From Rhizoclosmatium globosum (Eukaryota; Chytridiomycota; Chytridiomycetes; Chytridiales; Chytriomycetaceae), in contig MCGO01000061.1 in NCBI GenBank assembly GCA_002104985.1, positions 124,001-188,000 of the forward strand: 64,000 nt of DNA. The letters are read 5' to 3'. A program made the translations under genes and the position numbers. The notes beneath the pieces are model-generated. The model saw nothing but the letters and a program-made list of their open reading frames with translations, did not search any database and was not told where the DNA came from. This document shows, piece after piece, positions 1-11,374 of this stretch (position 1 is the stretch's first letter; every line of letters begins with the position of its first letter).

Positions 1-200
1 TTAGCAAACTTGTAGCGGATTTCTTGTTTTGCTCGTTTGATGTGTTTGGGGTTGTGACTAAGGTGGAACGAATGGGTGGGCTCAAAGCAGGAGGAAGAGT
101 CATGGCAACTGCATCGCAACTGCAAAAGCTTCAAGATGTTGCGGGTTTGACTGCTGCTATTTTGGGAACATATAAGTTGTACTTGGGGCAAAAGCTGTAA
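1..200 (+). CDS. Probable PEX11-family peroxisomal membrane protein, C-terminal end only
   Basis: An open frame enters from the left edge in frame 3 and ends at TAA 198-200, giving about 65 residues. It reads KLVADFLFCSFDVFG near the edge and LTAAILGTYKLYLGQKL at the end. A basic-hydrophobic stretch with KLV..., followed by a terminal hydrophobic LTAxILGxYKL segment, is typical of the C-terminus of PEX11 proteins, which shape and divide peroxisomes. PEX11 proteins are short and their ends diverge, so this is a family-level guess from a fragment. The gene converges on the chitinase, with 124 bp between the stop codons. Another small multi-helix membrane protein is possible. Confidence 0.4.
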   Translation, partial: SKLVADFLFCSFDVFGVVTKVERMGGLKAGGRVMATASQLQKLQDVAGLTAAILGTYKLYLGQKL

Positions 201-324
201 ATTTTTTTGGCAATAATGCATTATCAATTTCTTTCCTTGGTCTAATATTTATCAATGAAATCATTCAAGACATACTTTTATTCAATGGTATAAATGCAAA
301 TTAACCCAGCACCTTCTCCACTCA

Positions 325-2182
325 TCACTTTCCAGCCCAACCATTCCTCAAAGCTCCAATCATTTCCCCCATATAATCTTGATCAATCTCCCACGCCATG
401 ACCCCTCCCAATCCCTGCTTCTTAGCCCACCCAGCCTTCGCTTTAATACTTGTCGGGTCATCATACATAATCACAGTCGGAGCCCCACGATAACTTGGAT
501 GATACAACGTGGCTCCTTCCGCATACTTGAAATACCGCCTCGTCCATCCATTACTCGCCGTACTCGGTCCGCCAGCAAGCGGAGCATTCAGCTGTGTGAA
601 CCCAGCATTCCCACTTCTCGAATCACCCCGCAAATTCATGTACATCCAGACTGTGGAATGTGCTTGATTCCCACACGCATCAGGATACGTCATCACGTCT
701 AAAACGTCGCCGATAATTGGCGCGCACTCTCCACTGGATTGTTTGACGCCTGCACAGGGCTGGTAGAGACCATTTAGAGGTGGGTTTGGAGAGACTTGCC
801 AGCTACGGCCGTAAAACGATAAGCCAACGACGATTTGCTTTTTGGGGATTTTCAAGGCCATGTAGGTTTTGATTGCGGAGGAGATGCTGTACACAGGGCC
901 GTTTGCTTTCGGTTGGGACGGGTCCTTTTTGGAAGGCGCGTTTAGATTTGAGTTCCAGTCTGTGTATGGGCTCCAGGATCCTGTTGATTGTTTTTGAATA
1001 TTGTGTTGGTGATTTGTCAAACCACATACCATAAAAGTCATACGCCATAACTTGGAAATACGACACATATTTCGCATACAACGGCAGATAATTCGTCCCA
1101 TTCACAACATACCGCGAAACATCCACACTAACAGCAAGACTAATCGCCCTCTTCGACCCAAGTTCCCCCCGTAACGCCTGCAACAACTTCAAATAATTCA
1201 CAGGATCCTCTCCGCTCACAGTATTACACTCCAAACCCTTCCCCCTCGGATACTCCCAATCAATATCAACACCATCAAATCCATTCGAATCAATATACCC
1301 CCGAACAGCCTTCACAAACGTATCCCTTGCCGCCGCATTCCCCGCAATCGTACTGAAATCTTTACTCCCGCTCCACCCACCAACACTCACCATCGTCCTC
1401 AAATTCGGATACTTCATCCGCACAGCCCCATTCAATACAGGTATATGGATCCCATCCGCATACGCGTCAAACGACGTAACACTCCCATCTGGAAGCGGCT
1501 TCAAAAACGCGTAGTTTATCGCACTGAACCCCGACAAATCAAGTTTATCCAAATTGTTCTGTGGACGCGAGTACCCCGCCCAGTTCGCCCAGTACCCTAC
1601 GACCCGGGTGTTGTGTAAGGACGGGGCGTGAGGCTTGTGGCGTCGCATGGGCCGAGGGATGTCCAGTCTGTGCTTTGGGTGGGTGATGATGTGGTGTAGT
1701 ATTTGGATTGATAGTTTGTTGAGTTTAGGCTGACGATTGTTCCCCCTGTGTATGTTGTTCCTGGTTGGTAAAGTGGGAAGCAAGGGGCGACGCCTGCGGG
1801 GAGGATTTGGGGAGGGATTGGGAGGGTTGTGCCGTTGCAAGCGCCGGTGAAGTATTGGTTCCATGTAAGGGCCTCTGTTGTGAAGTAGACACATTGGTAG
1901 GTTATGTCGTTGACGCATTCGGTTGAGCCTTCGATTGAGCATGGGGATCCTTCGTATGCTGTGATAATTGAGTGATGGAATAAGGGTTTGTATGGACTCA
2001 CCTGACTTCAAATTGATTTGGAGCGGGCTAGTGCAGTTTTTAGGATACCAAGGTGACCAGGCGAGTGAATGTGTAATGTTGTAGAGACAGTGGTATTGGA
2101 TTCCGTTGTAACATCCTGTTGAAGAGAGTCCTGACATACTGCAATCAGCAGACGATAGCAAGGCGGCTGGGTCAACAGTCAT
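325..2182 (-). CDS. Secreted GH18 chitinase with N-terminal chitin-binding module
   Basis: Endo-chitinase, family GH18, probably acting on cell-wall or exogenous chitin. Exons read on the minus strand: 2182-2002, 1958-1030 and 980-325. The introns (1959-2001, 43 nt; 981-1029, 49 nt) have good GT-AG ends, and splicing the second restores the GH18 motif MAYDFYGSWSPYTDW. The N-terminal part has two Cys-rich stretches and a CBM5/12-like module (YQPGTTYTGG... DWTSLGPC). The GH18 barrel begins RVVGYWANW, has SVGGWSGSKDFS and the catalytic DGVDIDWEYP (DxxDxDxE with the acid Glu), and ends at MAWEIDQDYMGEM. The module-to-barrel junction needs one extra base, probably at the GGGG run 1623-1626. No signal peptide is visible after the first ATG used, so an upstream exon is likely missing. 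It is divergent from the chitin-binding mucin gene. Confidence 0.85.
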
Positions 2183-2672
2183 TGTATTCTGAGAAATAAG
2201 GATTAATCCAGCTCAGGTTTGTAAATCGCTCATTTGAATTTTGAGCGATCCCGCCATTTTTACAACTGACAGGGTATTTACGGCTTAGCTAGGCTTTGGC
2301 AGACAAAATCGACACATTCCCTCAAAATGCCCTGGAGCTCGATTTTGTGTGGAATGCTTGCGCCTTCCTTGAGCGGTATTTTGGATGGTCCATTCGGTGG
2401 TCCAATAGTGTTCGTCCAAAAGAAATCGGAGTTCGAAAAGACACGTAAATCGTATAGCAGTGACTGGGTCTGACGTTTGTTTGCTGATCCAGCGCCCAGT
2501 ATGTTTCGAACCTTATCCAAAAGTGACAATTTCAGCGATAAAAGCAGGTGCCTCCATCACTTTGCTCGCAAATTCACCGAAAAGAAGGCTTCAACTATAT
2601 TGATCGATAGAACTAGTGAGTTGAGGCTTTGTTGATTGTGAAAACTTACAGATTTGTATTGACACGCAGGCG
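2183..2672. other. Divergent intergenic region
   Basis: This 490 bp stretch separates the start regions of the chitinase (-) and the chitin-binding mucin gene (+), so it probably holds both promoters. It may also hold an unrecognised first exon of the chitinase carrying a signal peptide. A minus-strand frame without an ATG (2278-2529) has no recognisable domain. I see no RNA gene or repeat. Confidence 0.4.
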
Positions 2673-5600
2673 ATGCGAGGCTTGATTCTGACGTTCGCAT
2701 TAATTGCAATCTCTGACGCGAGAAAGTGCAGCGATGATGACCTAGCACTCATAAATCAGCTTTCATGTAAGTTTCACAGCTGTCCGCTTTCTCCACGGGA
2801 TCAACTAACTTGGTGCCTTCAGCCGACTGTGCTGTCAAAGCCCTTCAACAGCTCCCGCAAGACTTCACACTACGCCTACCAGCTCCTTCAACTAATGCAG
2901 CTCTTCTTAACACTACTTGTTTGATTATTGACACATGCATTCCCTCTCAGTACGCAGATTGTGGTGAGTTGGACTTACGTCATTCCATAAGCTGTCAAAA
3001 TCTGACAAATCAATCGATCTTCCGAAATTCACAGAAGCCATTGAGACTCGCACTGCTCCTGTATTCCGTCTCTTTAAAAACGCGTATTGTCCTTCATCAA
3101 ACCTTACCAGCTGTTATTCCACTGTTTATAGCAACATAGTCAACTCGACAAATGCACTGCTCTCCGACGCGTCTTTTGAAATCGATGCGTCTGGAATCTG
3201 TTCTTCGTGTGTAAACAACACTATTCAAGTTATCACGCAGGATTACTGGCCTGCTAGCTATGGGGGCGACAACATAACTTCCAGTCTTATTACTTCGCTG
3301 GCTACTACAAGCAATAACTGCTCATTAACATCTAGCATCATCTATAAAGATGGTGAAAAGGACTGCTTGAACGCGTGGTACGTGTTCACGGACGCTGTAC
3401 AAACGTGCTCCTCTGGAACGTTCACCTCTTGGCAATCTTACCTTGATGCACCATTTGTTGGCAATACACTTGCACATGAGCTTGGTGATTTAAATTCAAG
3501 AGTACGCTGGTTGGTCAACTCTACAAGCTGTTCGGATCCGAAGTGCTCGCGGAAGCTCCAATCAAGATACCAAGCACTCAACGAAACGTGCTCTGGACTG
3601 AACAGCACCGAGTCTAAGTGGGTTCAACAGAATGGTCGAGATATCTTGAACGTCGCGTCACAATGTGGAACGGATGATTGTTGGAACGGGTTTCTCCAAA
3701 ATGTAAGTTACCCTCATTTCTTCGATCCAGAAAAGCTAACAATATTTAATTCGCCAGATTCAATCCATTCAGCTGTCTCAAACACCATTCAAGACGTTCA
3801 ACTTCACTTTACTCAATGTGACAAGTTTCTGCTCCGCATGTCAACAGAATCAGCTTCAATCAGTCCTGAACTCAAAAAATACCCTTCCTATACCCGATCA
3901 AAAGCGTGACTTAATTTTTGGCACTGCTTTAGGTCTTTCTGAGATGCTTTGTAAGAGTGTTTTCCGAGTTCCATCTACCAAGCAAGTTTCCTGCGCAAAG
4001 CAACGAGCAAAGTTGGAACTCAGTATCCAAGATTGTGCAAAAGATACAGGAATGGATGTGGAGGTCGCGATTCAGGGTGGCGATGTTACAAGTAGTTGTT
4101 CAGCATGGAAACAGTGTTTGGATAGAAAACATGTGGATGAACTCTCAAATGGAATTCGGAGAGACTGTATGGAACAAAGCGAAATTTTGAGGGACGGGGA
4201 GTTTGATGGTGTCTCCTTGGTGAATGTTGTCAAAGTTGTGAAGGACAATGTCTGTCTCAGGGTCGACCAAAATTGTGAGTTAGAATTGATTGTGACTAAA
4301 GCTTATTATGCTATTATTAGACTGTTATGCGCCTTTCCTTCAAGACACATTGAAAGTGTTTTCCTTCCTCTCTCAGAACCAAAACACACCAACTTCATTC
4401 GCTGATACTTGGTGCACGAAACCACGCGTAAATTGCTATTCTAAACAAACCAATGGCATTGATGCTCTGTTTGGAGCGATGAAAGTGGGTCTGGTGTCAA
4501 ACGCCGTGTACCCAGATTACCTTTTAGGTTGGTATCATGGGTGGGCACGAGCTATTTGCACTTCAACTCCATGGGTGCCCCCACCTCCACCGCCAACCCC
4601 AAAGCCTCCTGTTGTTTCGCCGCAACCACCACAACCGCCAGAACCGCCACAGCCACCATCACCTCCACAACCTCCAGTACCTGGACAGAAAACAACCACC
4701 ACCACGACTACCACGACTACCACGACTACAACCACTACTATAACAACGACAACCACAACCACTGCGCCAATCAATACGCTTCCAAACGATATTGTCTGTT
4801 TCAAACCATGGGATCCATCTACAGTCTACGCAAAACCAGGAAACTTAGTCAGTTTCAGAGGATATAACTATGAAAACAGCTGGTGGACGCAGGGTGATGA
4901 ACCTGGGAAAAACGAAGTTTGGAAGATACGAGAGCGTTGTGGAAAGCGGACAACAAGTCAAATCTCAACTACATCCGTGTTCTCAGTTTCTTCGACTACC
5001 AGCAGTAGTGCTTCTACGGCCATTTTAAGCGTTAACACAAGCATCAGAAATTCTGCATCAAATGCAGCAACAAGTGTACTTTCGACTTCGGCACCGCTCG
5101 TGTCCTCTAGCACTACGAATCTCATCAGCTTCACTTCTATAGTAGCAGCAAGTACAACTGTAGCTCTTCTTCCAACCACAACAGGAGGAAACGTCGTCTC
5201 ATTCTCACAAACAGCCAATATCGCAAGTTCAAATAGTGCACAACCTTCTCCTTTGGCAATCTCTTCGAACTATCTGAATTTGGCCACTACTTCAGCATCT
5301 GCGACAGCATTCTCTGCCGTAGTTCCCTCTGGAATCATTGCTTCCACCACAGGTTTTCCTCCGACAACTACAACTAATATCCCTCAGCCAACATCAAATA
5401 TTGTAATCGAAACTTCGAGTACTGCTGCCGTTCTATCCGTATTAGTCGCTTCCTCCACATCCGTTGTCCAAGGGGTCGTGTCGACTGAAACAACTTTGAC
5501 TGCTTCATCGGTTGAGACAATTATCTCAAACGTTGTGCCTTCCAGCACATATGAATCGTTTATTCCGTCAGTTGCTGCAACTTCTGCTACGTTTAAACAT

Positions 5601-6926
5601 GGCGCTGGAATATTGGTGGCTGGAACAGACAGCGTTGATTTCATCCCAACGTCATCCGCTGCTACAGAGACGGAAACTCAATTTTCTGGAATTGAAACTT
5701 TCGTAACACTTACAACTTCAGAACAACCCATCCCAATCACATCTACAATCGCTAGCACCGATGAAACCACCCAAACTACGTCATCGCCTTTGAAGACAGA
5801 CGCTGAATTTACAACGTCAATCCCAGTCTCAATCACATCAACCGAACAGATCATACCTACCACCACAGCATTCATTCAAACGGATCAAACTATATTTGGG
5901 TCGGCATCCGAAGTAATTCCCACCACATCGGTTGGAAGCCTTTGGTCCACATCCGAATTTCCCAGCCAAATAGTCGAATCGGCATCAGCAAATACCGACG
6001 AAACTCAGTCGGTGCAACAGCATGCGACGGTGGCCCTTCGAACTGAAGCTGCAGTAAGCACAGCCGTGGAGCTCATCCCGGTTTCAAGTGCAACAACAGA
6101 CGATGTATCACTTACAACAAGTTCTCCAACTGTCACCGAGCAAGCAACAGTACCTGTAGTAATTACCGACGTTGGGCCCTCACCCACTCTTGAAACTTCG
6201 GAACAGGCATCGCCAAGTCCTTTCGTCACAACAGACGTAGTACATTCAGAAGAAACCAATCCGGCGAATTCACCATCTCCAACCACTGAAGAGATTAATA
6301 ACATTGCTCAAGTGAATCCATCGCCAACCACTGAGGACAACAACCAAGTGGCACAACAAACAGAGCTGTCAATTCCACAACCGAGTCCACCACCTAGTAC
6401 TGAAATCGCCAGCGAAAGCCCTGTACAACAAATTGACCAGCAAACACAAGGACCCGTTCCTTCACCAACGGACGACTCAAACAACTCAAATGGGAGTCCC
6501 ACACAGCAGGAACCAGAACCAAGCCCACCCGCACAGACTGAAAATCCGTCTCCCTCTGATGACTCTAACAACAACTCAAATGTAATTCCTACACAACAAG
6601 AGCCAGAACCAAGCCCGCCCCCACAAACTGAAAATCCATCTCCCTCCGACGACTCCAACAACAATCCGAACGTGAATCCCACTCAACAAGAACCAGAACC
6701 AAGTCCCTCTCCGCAGCCTGAAAATGGAGGTTCTGAGCTACAACCAACGCAACCAGTTGAACAACAACCGAGTCCACCACCTGTTACTGAAGACTCAAAC
6801 AATAACGCGGAACCCGCTTCCAGTCCTTCACCATCACCAGAGGAATCTAATGCAGAGTCTCCATCTCCATCTCCTCCTCAAAATGAGGTTCCGACCGGGG
6901 ATGTTGTTGGAACCAGTAGTCCCTAA
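2673..6926 (+). CDS. Secreted chitin-binding mucin-like surface protein
   Basis: A long extracellular protein, unknown as a whole. It starts with a signal peptide (MRGLILTFALIAISDARKC). About 500 residues of Cys-rich ectodomain follow, then a Pro-rich linker and a run of Thr codons (about 4690-4765). Next is a CBM5/12 chitin-binding module at about 4795-4940 (CFKPWDPSTVYAKPGNLV... WWTQGDEPG), then roughly 650 residues of Ser/Thr/Pro-rich stalk. Introns with clean GT-AG ends are seen at 2767-2821, 2965-3034 and 3703-3758. A fourth lies between about 4276 and 4378; its acceptor is probably the AAG before ACACATTG near 4345, because the stronger CAG site would create a stop. No C-terminal GPI or membrane segment is visible, so it may bind the wall through chitin. 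The stalk is likely O-glycosylated. Confidence 0.75.
6462..6725 (+). repeat. Three tandem 87-90 bp coding repeats in the mucin stalk
   Basis: Three consecutive units each encode about 29-30 residues of the form SPSDDSNNN..PTQQEPEPS followed by PPQTENP. The Asp-Asp pairs recur at about 6471, 6558 and 6648, so the period is 87 then 90 bp. Such in-frame repeats usually vary in number between strains. Confidence 0.8.
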
Positions 6927-7046
6927 CCTCCCATTCCCCAATTTCTTTTAATTAGGTCTTTTTCTATTTTGAGAGTGTGCTAGATAATACAATTAACGTT
7001 TCTAAAATTTCTGACACTCCTCCACTTGCACAAAAAAAGACTCACA

Positions 7047-7790
7047 ATGAAACGAAGTTACACGCCAAGCTCGTCACCAGAGCCAAACACGAGACAGCGT
7101 ACAGAATCTGTCAATTTATACGTTCCAAGAGTATTCACATTCCTCGTGTGTCCCTTTGAACAAAAAGACGAAGCGAAAGCTTTGGGTGCTCGGTGGGATC
7201 CTGAGTCACGACGATGGTATGTTCCACCAGGCCTAGACATCAACTTGTTTCAAAGATGGCTTCCAAAACCCGAATCATATCGTTCAAGTCCCAGCATTAA
7301 TGAATGGGGATATGAAGGGTTTGACGAATGGAAGGATCGCTACATTTCAGATAACCTAAGTAAAGGACGTGCAGGCTATTGCTGGCATTGGTTGGATGGA
7401 GATCCATGCTATGGTTGCGATTATAAGCATGACTATCCGCCGCATTGGAGTGAGGCGCAAAAGAAAAATCATAGGGAGCAACTCGAATTCAATGAACAAT
7501 TTGAGTTCGATGACGAATATTATGATGACGAGCCTCGATGCGATGTTTGTGATAATTTTGAAGATGACTGCAAATGTGAGGAATGTGAGGTTTGTGGTGA
7601 AAAGTTTGAGGAAGGCGATCTGATCGATGGTTTGTGCGATGTTTGTGCCGAAGTGGACGAACTTGATGTACCAGCTACAACAGAAGAAGCTGCGGAACAA
7701 AGAAACGGAAATGAAGGTGAGGTTGAACTTGCAGAACAAGAACAGGAACAGGAACAGGAACAAGAACAGGAAGGAGGACTGGAAGAATAA
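7047..7790 (+). CDS. DUF5710 domain protein with CCCH-like and Cys-rich zinc-binding regions
   Basis: 247 residues, single exon; the first ATG is 7047. Residues about 32-75 form a DUF5710 module (LVCPFEQKDEAKALGARWD, then RRWYVPPGLD), a small fold better known from bacterial plasmid and primase-type proteins. A CCCH-like finger follows (C-x8-C-x2-C-x3-H in CWHWLDGDPCYGCDYKH). Then comes an acidic Cys-rich segment with CDVC, CKCEECEVC and LCDVC pairs that could bind zinc. The C-terminus is a Glu/Gln repeat encoded by GAACAG units. A polyadenylation-like AATAAA lies near 7820. Function is unknown; nucleic-acid binding is the natural inference. A truncated copy lies at 17286-17837. Confidence 0.75.
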   Translation: MKRSYTPSSSPEPNTRQRTESVNLYVPRVFTFLVCPFEQKDEAKALGARWDPESRRWYVPPGLDINLFQRWLPKPESYRSSPSINEWGYEGFDEWKDRYISDNLSKGRAGYCWHWLDGDPCYGCDYKHDYPPHWSEAQKKNHREQLEFNEQFEFDDEYYDDEPRCDVCDNFEDDCKCEECEVCGEKFEEGDLIDGLCDVCAEVDELDVPATTEEAAEQRNGNEGEVELAEQEQEQEQEQEQEGGLEE

Positions 7791-9202
7791 GGAGACGAAT
7801 GCATTTCTTAACAGCAGGCTAATAAAGCTGAATTCTTTTAAATTGGTTGTTGGTTGAGGATGTTCTCTTTCCTTATCTGAATGAATACAGACTAGGCGAT
7901 TTTCGTACGAATAGCAGACTTGACATTAAAACGAGGTGATTCTTTGGAGCAGTTAACACTGTTTATGGAGGGATGGAGGATATGTTGGATTGATCTCACG
8001 ATTGATTTGGTGTATCCTCTTGACAGGTGGCATTGGCAGGCTGCAGTGTTGCTTCTGCCTTGCCTATAAGTCACCGCAAGGTGGACAGGGAATATTGTGA
8101 AATAACGCGAACGCCACAGCCCATCCCTGATTCCGTACTCATAAAGATACTCCCAAATCGGGCAATCTGACTTGACTAATGACTTGAATTGGAAGCGGAA
8201 GTGAGCCTGAGTGCAATACTGTCAAAGATGCCAGTCCAACTTCAACCAGCATCATATCGATTAGAAGGTACCTTAAGAAACCCTCAATTATTTCAGTTGG
8301 CAGTGAATCGACACCTGTTTCATTTGAAGACAAAGACAGACTCATTCCTATGGCTCGCGGATTGCTGTTTTATTAAAAGAAGAAGGGAGAAAGGAAATTT
8401 CATCAAACAGAGTGTTTTTCCCGCATTGACACCTAATTTTCCCGCAGTGATAGGTGGAAAAATGACAACAGACACATCATAACTGCAGACACCAAGAGTA
8501 TCCATATGATTACACAGAGCTCTTGTCCAGCAACTTGTACGTATCATCTGTTCGAGTGAGATATCGTTGACTTCACAACGATCTCGCTCTTTGTCGGCCG
8601 TCGGGACAACACGACTGCAGGTAAGGTTGCATTTGCTGATGTAGTATCGAGAACTAACCATATCACACAGATGGCAATCATGATTGACGAGAAATGGGGC
8701 CAAATATGGGTACGATTTGAGGGGCTGTAATCTCATTCCACAGTAGCCTCTTCGTCTGACTTCTTAACAATCAGGAGGTCACGATAGTGGATCTTAAGAA
8801 TCGCTTTCAAGAAGTAAGCACTCGATATGCTATCAGCAGCCAACATCGCAATTCGTTCAAGCGGCATCACAGTCTTCACACGAAACGCGTTCATACAAAC
8901 CGAATCATCGCAGTTGCAAGTTGCTGACATTTGACAGGAACAAACCAGTTTGTGGAGGAACCAGAAGGGTGCAATCTGTTGTTGCCCGATCGATCGACCT
9001 ACTTTTCCAACCCGAAATCCGTCAACGCAGCGTTTAAACAATTCACGATTTAGTTTGGATTTTGCGAGGAATTAGTGAGGTTGTTGAGACTCCTTGGAAA
9101 CAAGTACGTCTCTCTATTGAGGTACTTTGCACACTGACACACTGATTGCTTGAATTTGGAAGAACAACGTTGACAATAAAGATGATTTATTCAATCTCAA
9201 TA
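7791..9202. other. 1.4 kb region without a definable gene
   Basis: The first about 85 bp is the 3' untranslated part of the DUF5710 gene, shared with the copy near 17.8 kb. Minus-strand open pieces at 8139-8345 (starts MSLSLSSNETGVDSLPTEII, faintly F-box-like), 8320-8736 and 8733-9041 (two Cys clusters, then MPLERIAMLAADSISSAYFL) have splice-like borders. They could be exons of one degenerate or unrecognised gene. I could not join them into a convincing protein. Confidence 0.3.
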
Positions 9203-10770
9203 TTACTTTTCCCCCTTCGTTTTCTTTGCTACAGCATGGAATTCGTTTACTTTGTCCACAGTTGACTTACGTTTAGAAATGCCAGACGCAACGGGGGTGT
9301 TTATTTCAGGCGCGCTGTATTTAGCAGACTAGAACTCGAGTTATAAAAAAGTACAAAGGTTTGAATATACACACCTTTTGCTCCTCTCGTTTGTTGAAGT
9401 TGCGGTAAAGTGAATCGTATGAACCAAAAACTTCAACACGTCTGTTGTTGAACTTGTCGGTGAAGGTGTCAACAATTCCAACCTCATGATTGAGACTCCA
9501 TGCCATCATTTGGATGATAGTCCATGCAGCAATGGGAAGACGAATGTCGTAATCCGTGAAACAAAGGTAATTGGAATTCTTGCTGATATCTCCTGAATAC
9601 AAAAGAGTAGATGGAATCTTGCGACAATCATGTTGATCGTGATGCTCTTCATTAAAGACGTTGACAGCCAGATATCTACGAGAAACAAGAGTTGAATTCA
9701 CTACCAAACTCAAAGCACCAAAGCAACAGACCTTATCAGAAATCCACCATTTGCCTCCAAAAGCTTTAAGCTCCCATTGTTGTGTTCCTCAACCAATTCA
9801 TTTACTCGGTTCATTCTGTCAACACTCTCCTTGAATAACACAGAGTTTAATCTCTCAACAACTTTTGCAGCCGATGCAGTACGATACAAATAGCTCAAAC
9901 TGCCAGTCATTTTATCAGATGTTTTACGTCGCTCCTCACGTATCTTAAGATTAGTAAGAGTATTCATATGATGACCATTCATGAAACCAAGGCTGTTATC
10001 AATGACTCCTGAGCGAGTGACTCTATCAGGATATTTGTTTGCATGGGATCGAGTATTCGCTTGAGGCAAAGGGTTATGTAGTTTAATAATACTGTTGAGC
10101 GCGTCTGAGTATTTATCTCGAAGCGGCTGCGGGAACGACAGATTCCCAGAAAGGTGAGTGGCAACAAGACTCTGGTTCAAAAATATCAAGACCATTGGCT
10201 TTTTGTTTGGGCCTTTCAAGAATTTATCAGCTGCGTCTTGGGTTGTTTTACCCAAATCAATGAATGCGTGCTGATTAGGATCCAAAAGTGCCAATGTAAC
10301 CTTGACGATATAATTTTCGATTTGAGATGTCTGTTGAATGGTAAGAGGGTGATTAGACTGTTATAACTAACCTCAACACTCTCTCGCTTGCGCCTTTTAA
10401 ACGCGTCCTGCGTCTCTCCTACACGTTTTTTATACTTTCCGCGTCCTTTTGGCTGGTGCATATCCAGCACCTTTTCCTCAAGATCAGCTCTCAGCTTTGA
10501 TATACGAGCCTCAATTTGACCAACAACTGGAGGCGGGAGCGAAAGTGCCAAATCAACGGAAAGGGGGTCGCTAAGAGACATAGTCCCAAGAGATGTAGAC
10601 GGAGATGTAGGCCATGAGGCGTCGGAGAACAAATTATGTAGGAATGCTGGGTCGTAATGTTGGAGAATCGCGAATCGCGCTTGAATTTGCTGTGCGGGGA
10701 TATTGAGGACTAGTCGTGCCGCGATACGAGCGAGACGACGGCGTTCGTCGCAGTTGATTGGCGCTGCCAT
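9203..10770 (-). CDS. Unrecognised nuclear-type protein, four exons
   Basis: Four exons join without any frame problem: 10770-10372, 10330-9732, 9675-9373 and 9314-9203. The introns are 41, 56 and 58 nt and the total is 470 residues. The N-terminus is Arg-rich and helical (MAAPINCDERRRLARIAARL). A basic patch KRRKRE and a C-terminal KRKSTVDKV...KKTKGEK look like nuclear localisation signals. The middle is a globular region without a domain I recognise (FGSYDSLYRNFNKREEQK near its end). It sits just upstream of, and divergent from, the integrase gene. It could therefore be a third gene of that element or a host gene with an insertion next to it. Confidence 0.55.
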
Positions 10771-11374
10771 TGGGATGGTGCTTTTTGCTTAGCTGCTTTG
10801 AATTGGAAACTCCTCCTCCCCTCCACTTCCTCCTTCCTTTTATTCATACAGCTATATTCAACTATCCCGCAACTTAAATAGATATTCAAAACACAAAAAA
10901 TGCAGAACAATGAGCCAACACAAACAGTATGGAGAATTATGTCAAGATATCACAGGAACAGCAGGTCTGCGTAGTGATAAATGGAGTCAGGACGCGTCGC
11001 ATTATAGTTTTCACTTACCCAATTGTTTGACGCAAAAGCAGATGAAAGAAAAAGCTGATGAAATAGAGCTGCATGGCTCAATCACTCTTTTTGGCAAGGG
11101 GCTAAGGGGTGACGGATTCACTGCTACAATGACGTGCTAACTGCAGGGGGCCAGCCCGCATGACGTCAAAGAGAGTGCCCCTTGAACGGACGCGAGTGTA
11201 TTGAACGCTGCTGTTTTTGGGAGAGGTTTTTGAGAAGGCAAAAGAGTGTTGTCAGGATTTGGTGCATCCCGCCAACTGTCAAATCTGACAAACAAATGAA
11301 ATAAATGAAATAAATGACATTCTCAAAGTATAACAGAATGCTTTCTTTTTCTTTTTTTTTTCTTGACAAGGAAT
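10771..11374. other. Divergent spacer upstream of the integrase gene
   Basis: About 600 bp between the starts of the unknown gene (-) and the integrase (+). It should contain both promoters and, if the integrase-HECT pair is a transposon, its left end. A 76-codon frame (10910-11140) has no recognisable feature. A pyrimidine tract directly precedes the integrase ATG. I found no convincing match to the right flank that would mark terminal inverted repeats. Confidence 0.35.

Noticed and set aside
1605..1640. A 26 nt intron (GTCCTT...CGTAG) joining the chitin-binding module to the GH18 domain
   Set aside because: It restores the frame but removes VVG from the first barrel strand and is far shorter than any other intron here. 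A missing base in the GGGG run explains the break better.
2278..2529. Minus-strand open frame of 83 codons between the chitinase and mucin genes
   Set aside because: It has no ATG start and no recognisable motif, and I could not link it to the chitinase with splice sites.
4535..4804. Minus-strand Val/Gly-rich frame
   Set aside because: It is the antisense shadow of the Pro/Thr low-complexity tract of the mucin gene.
10910..11140. Plus-strand 76-codon frame upstream of the integrase
   Set aside because: No motif or paralog, and it lies where a promoter and element end are expected.
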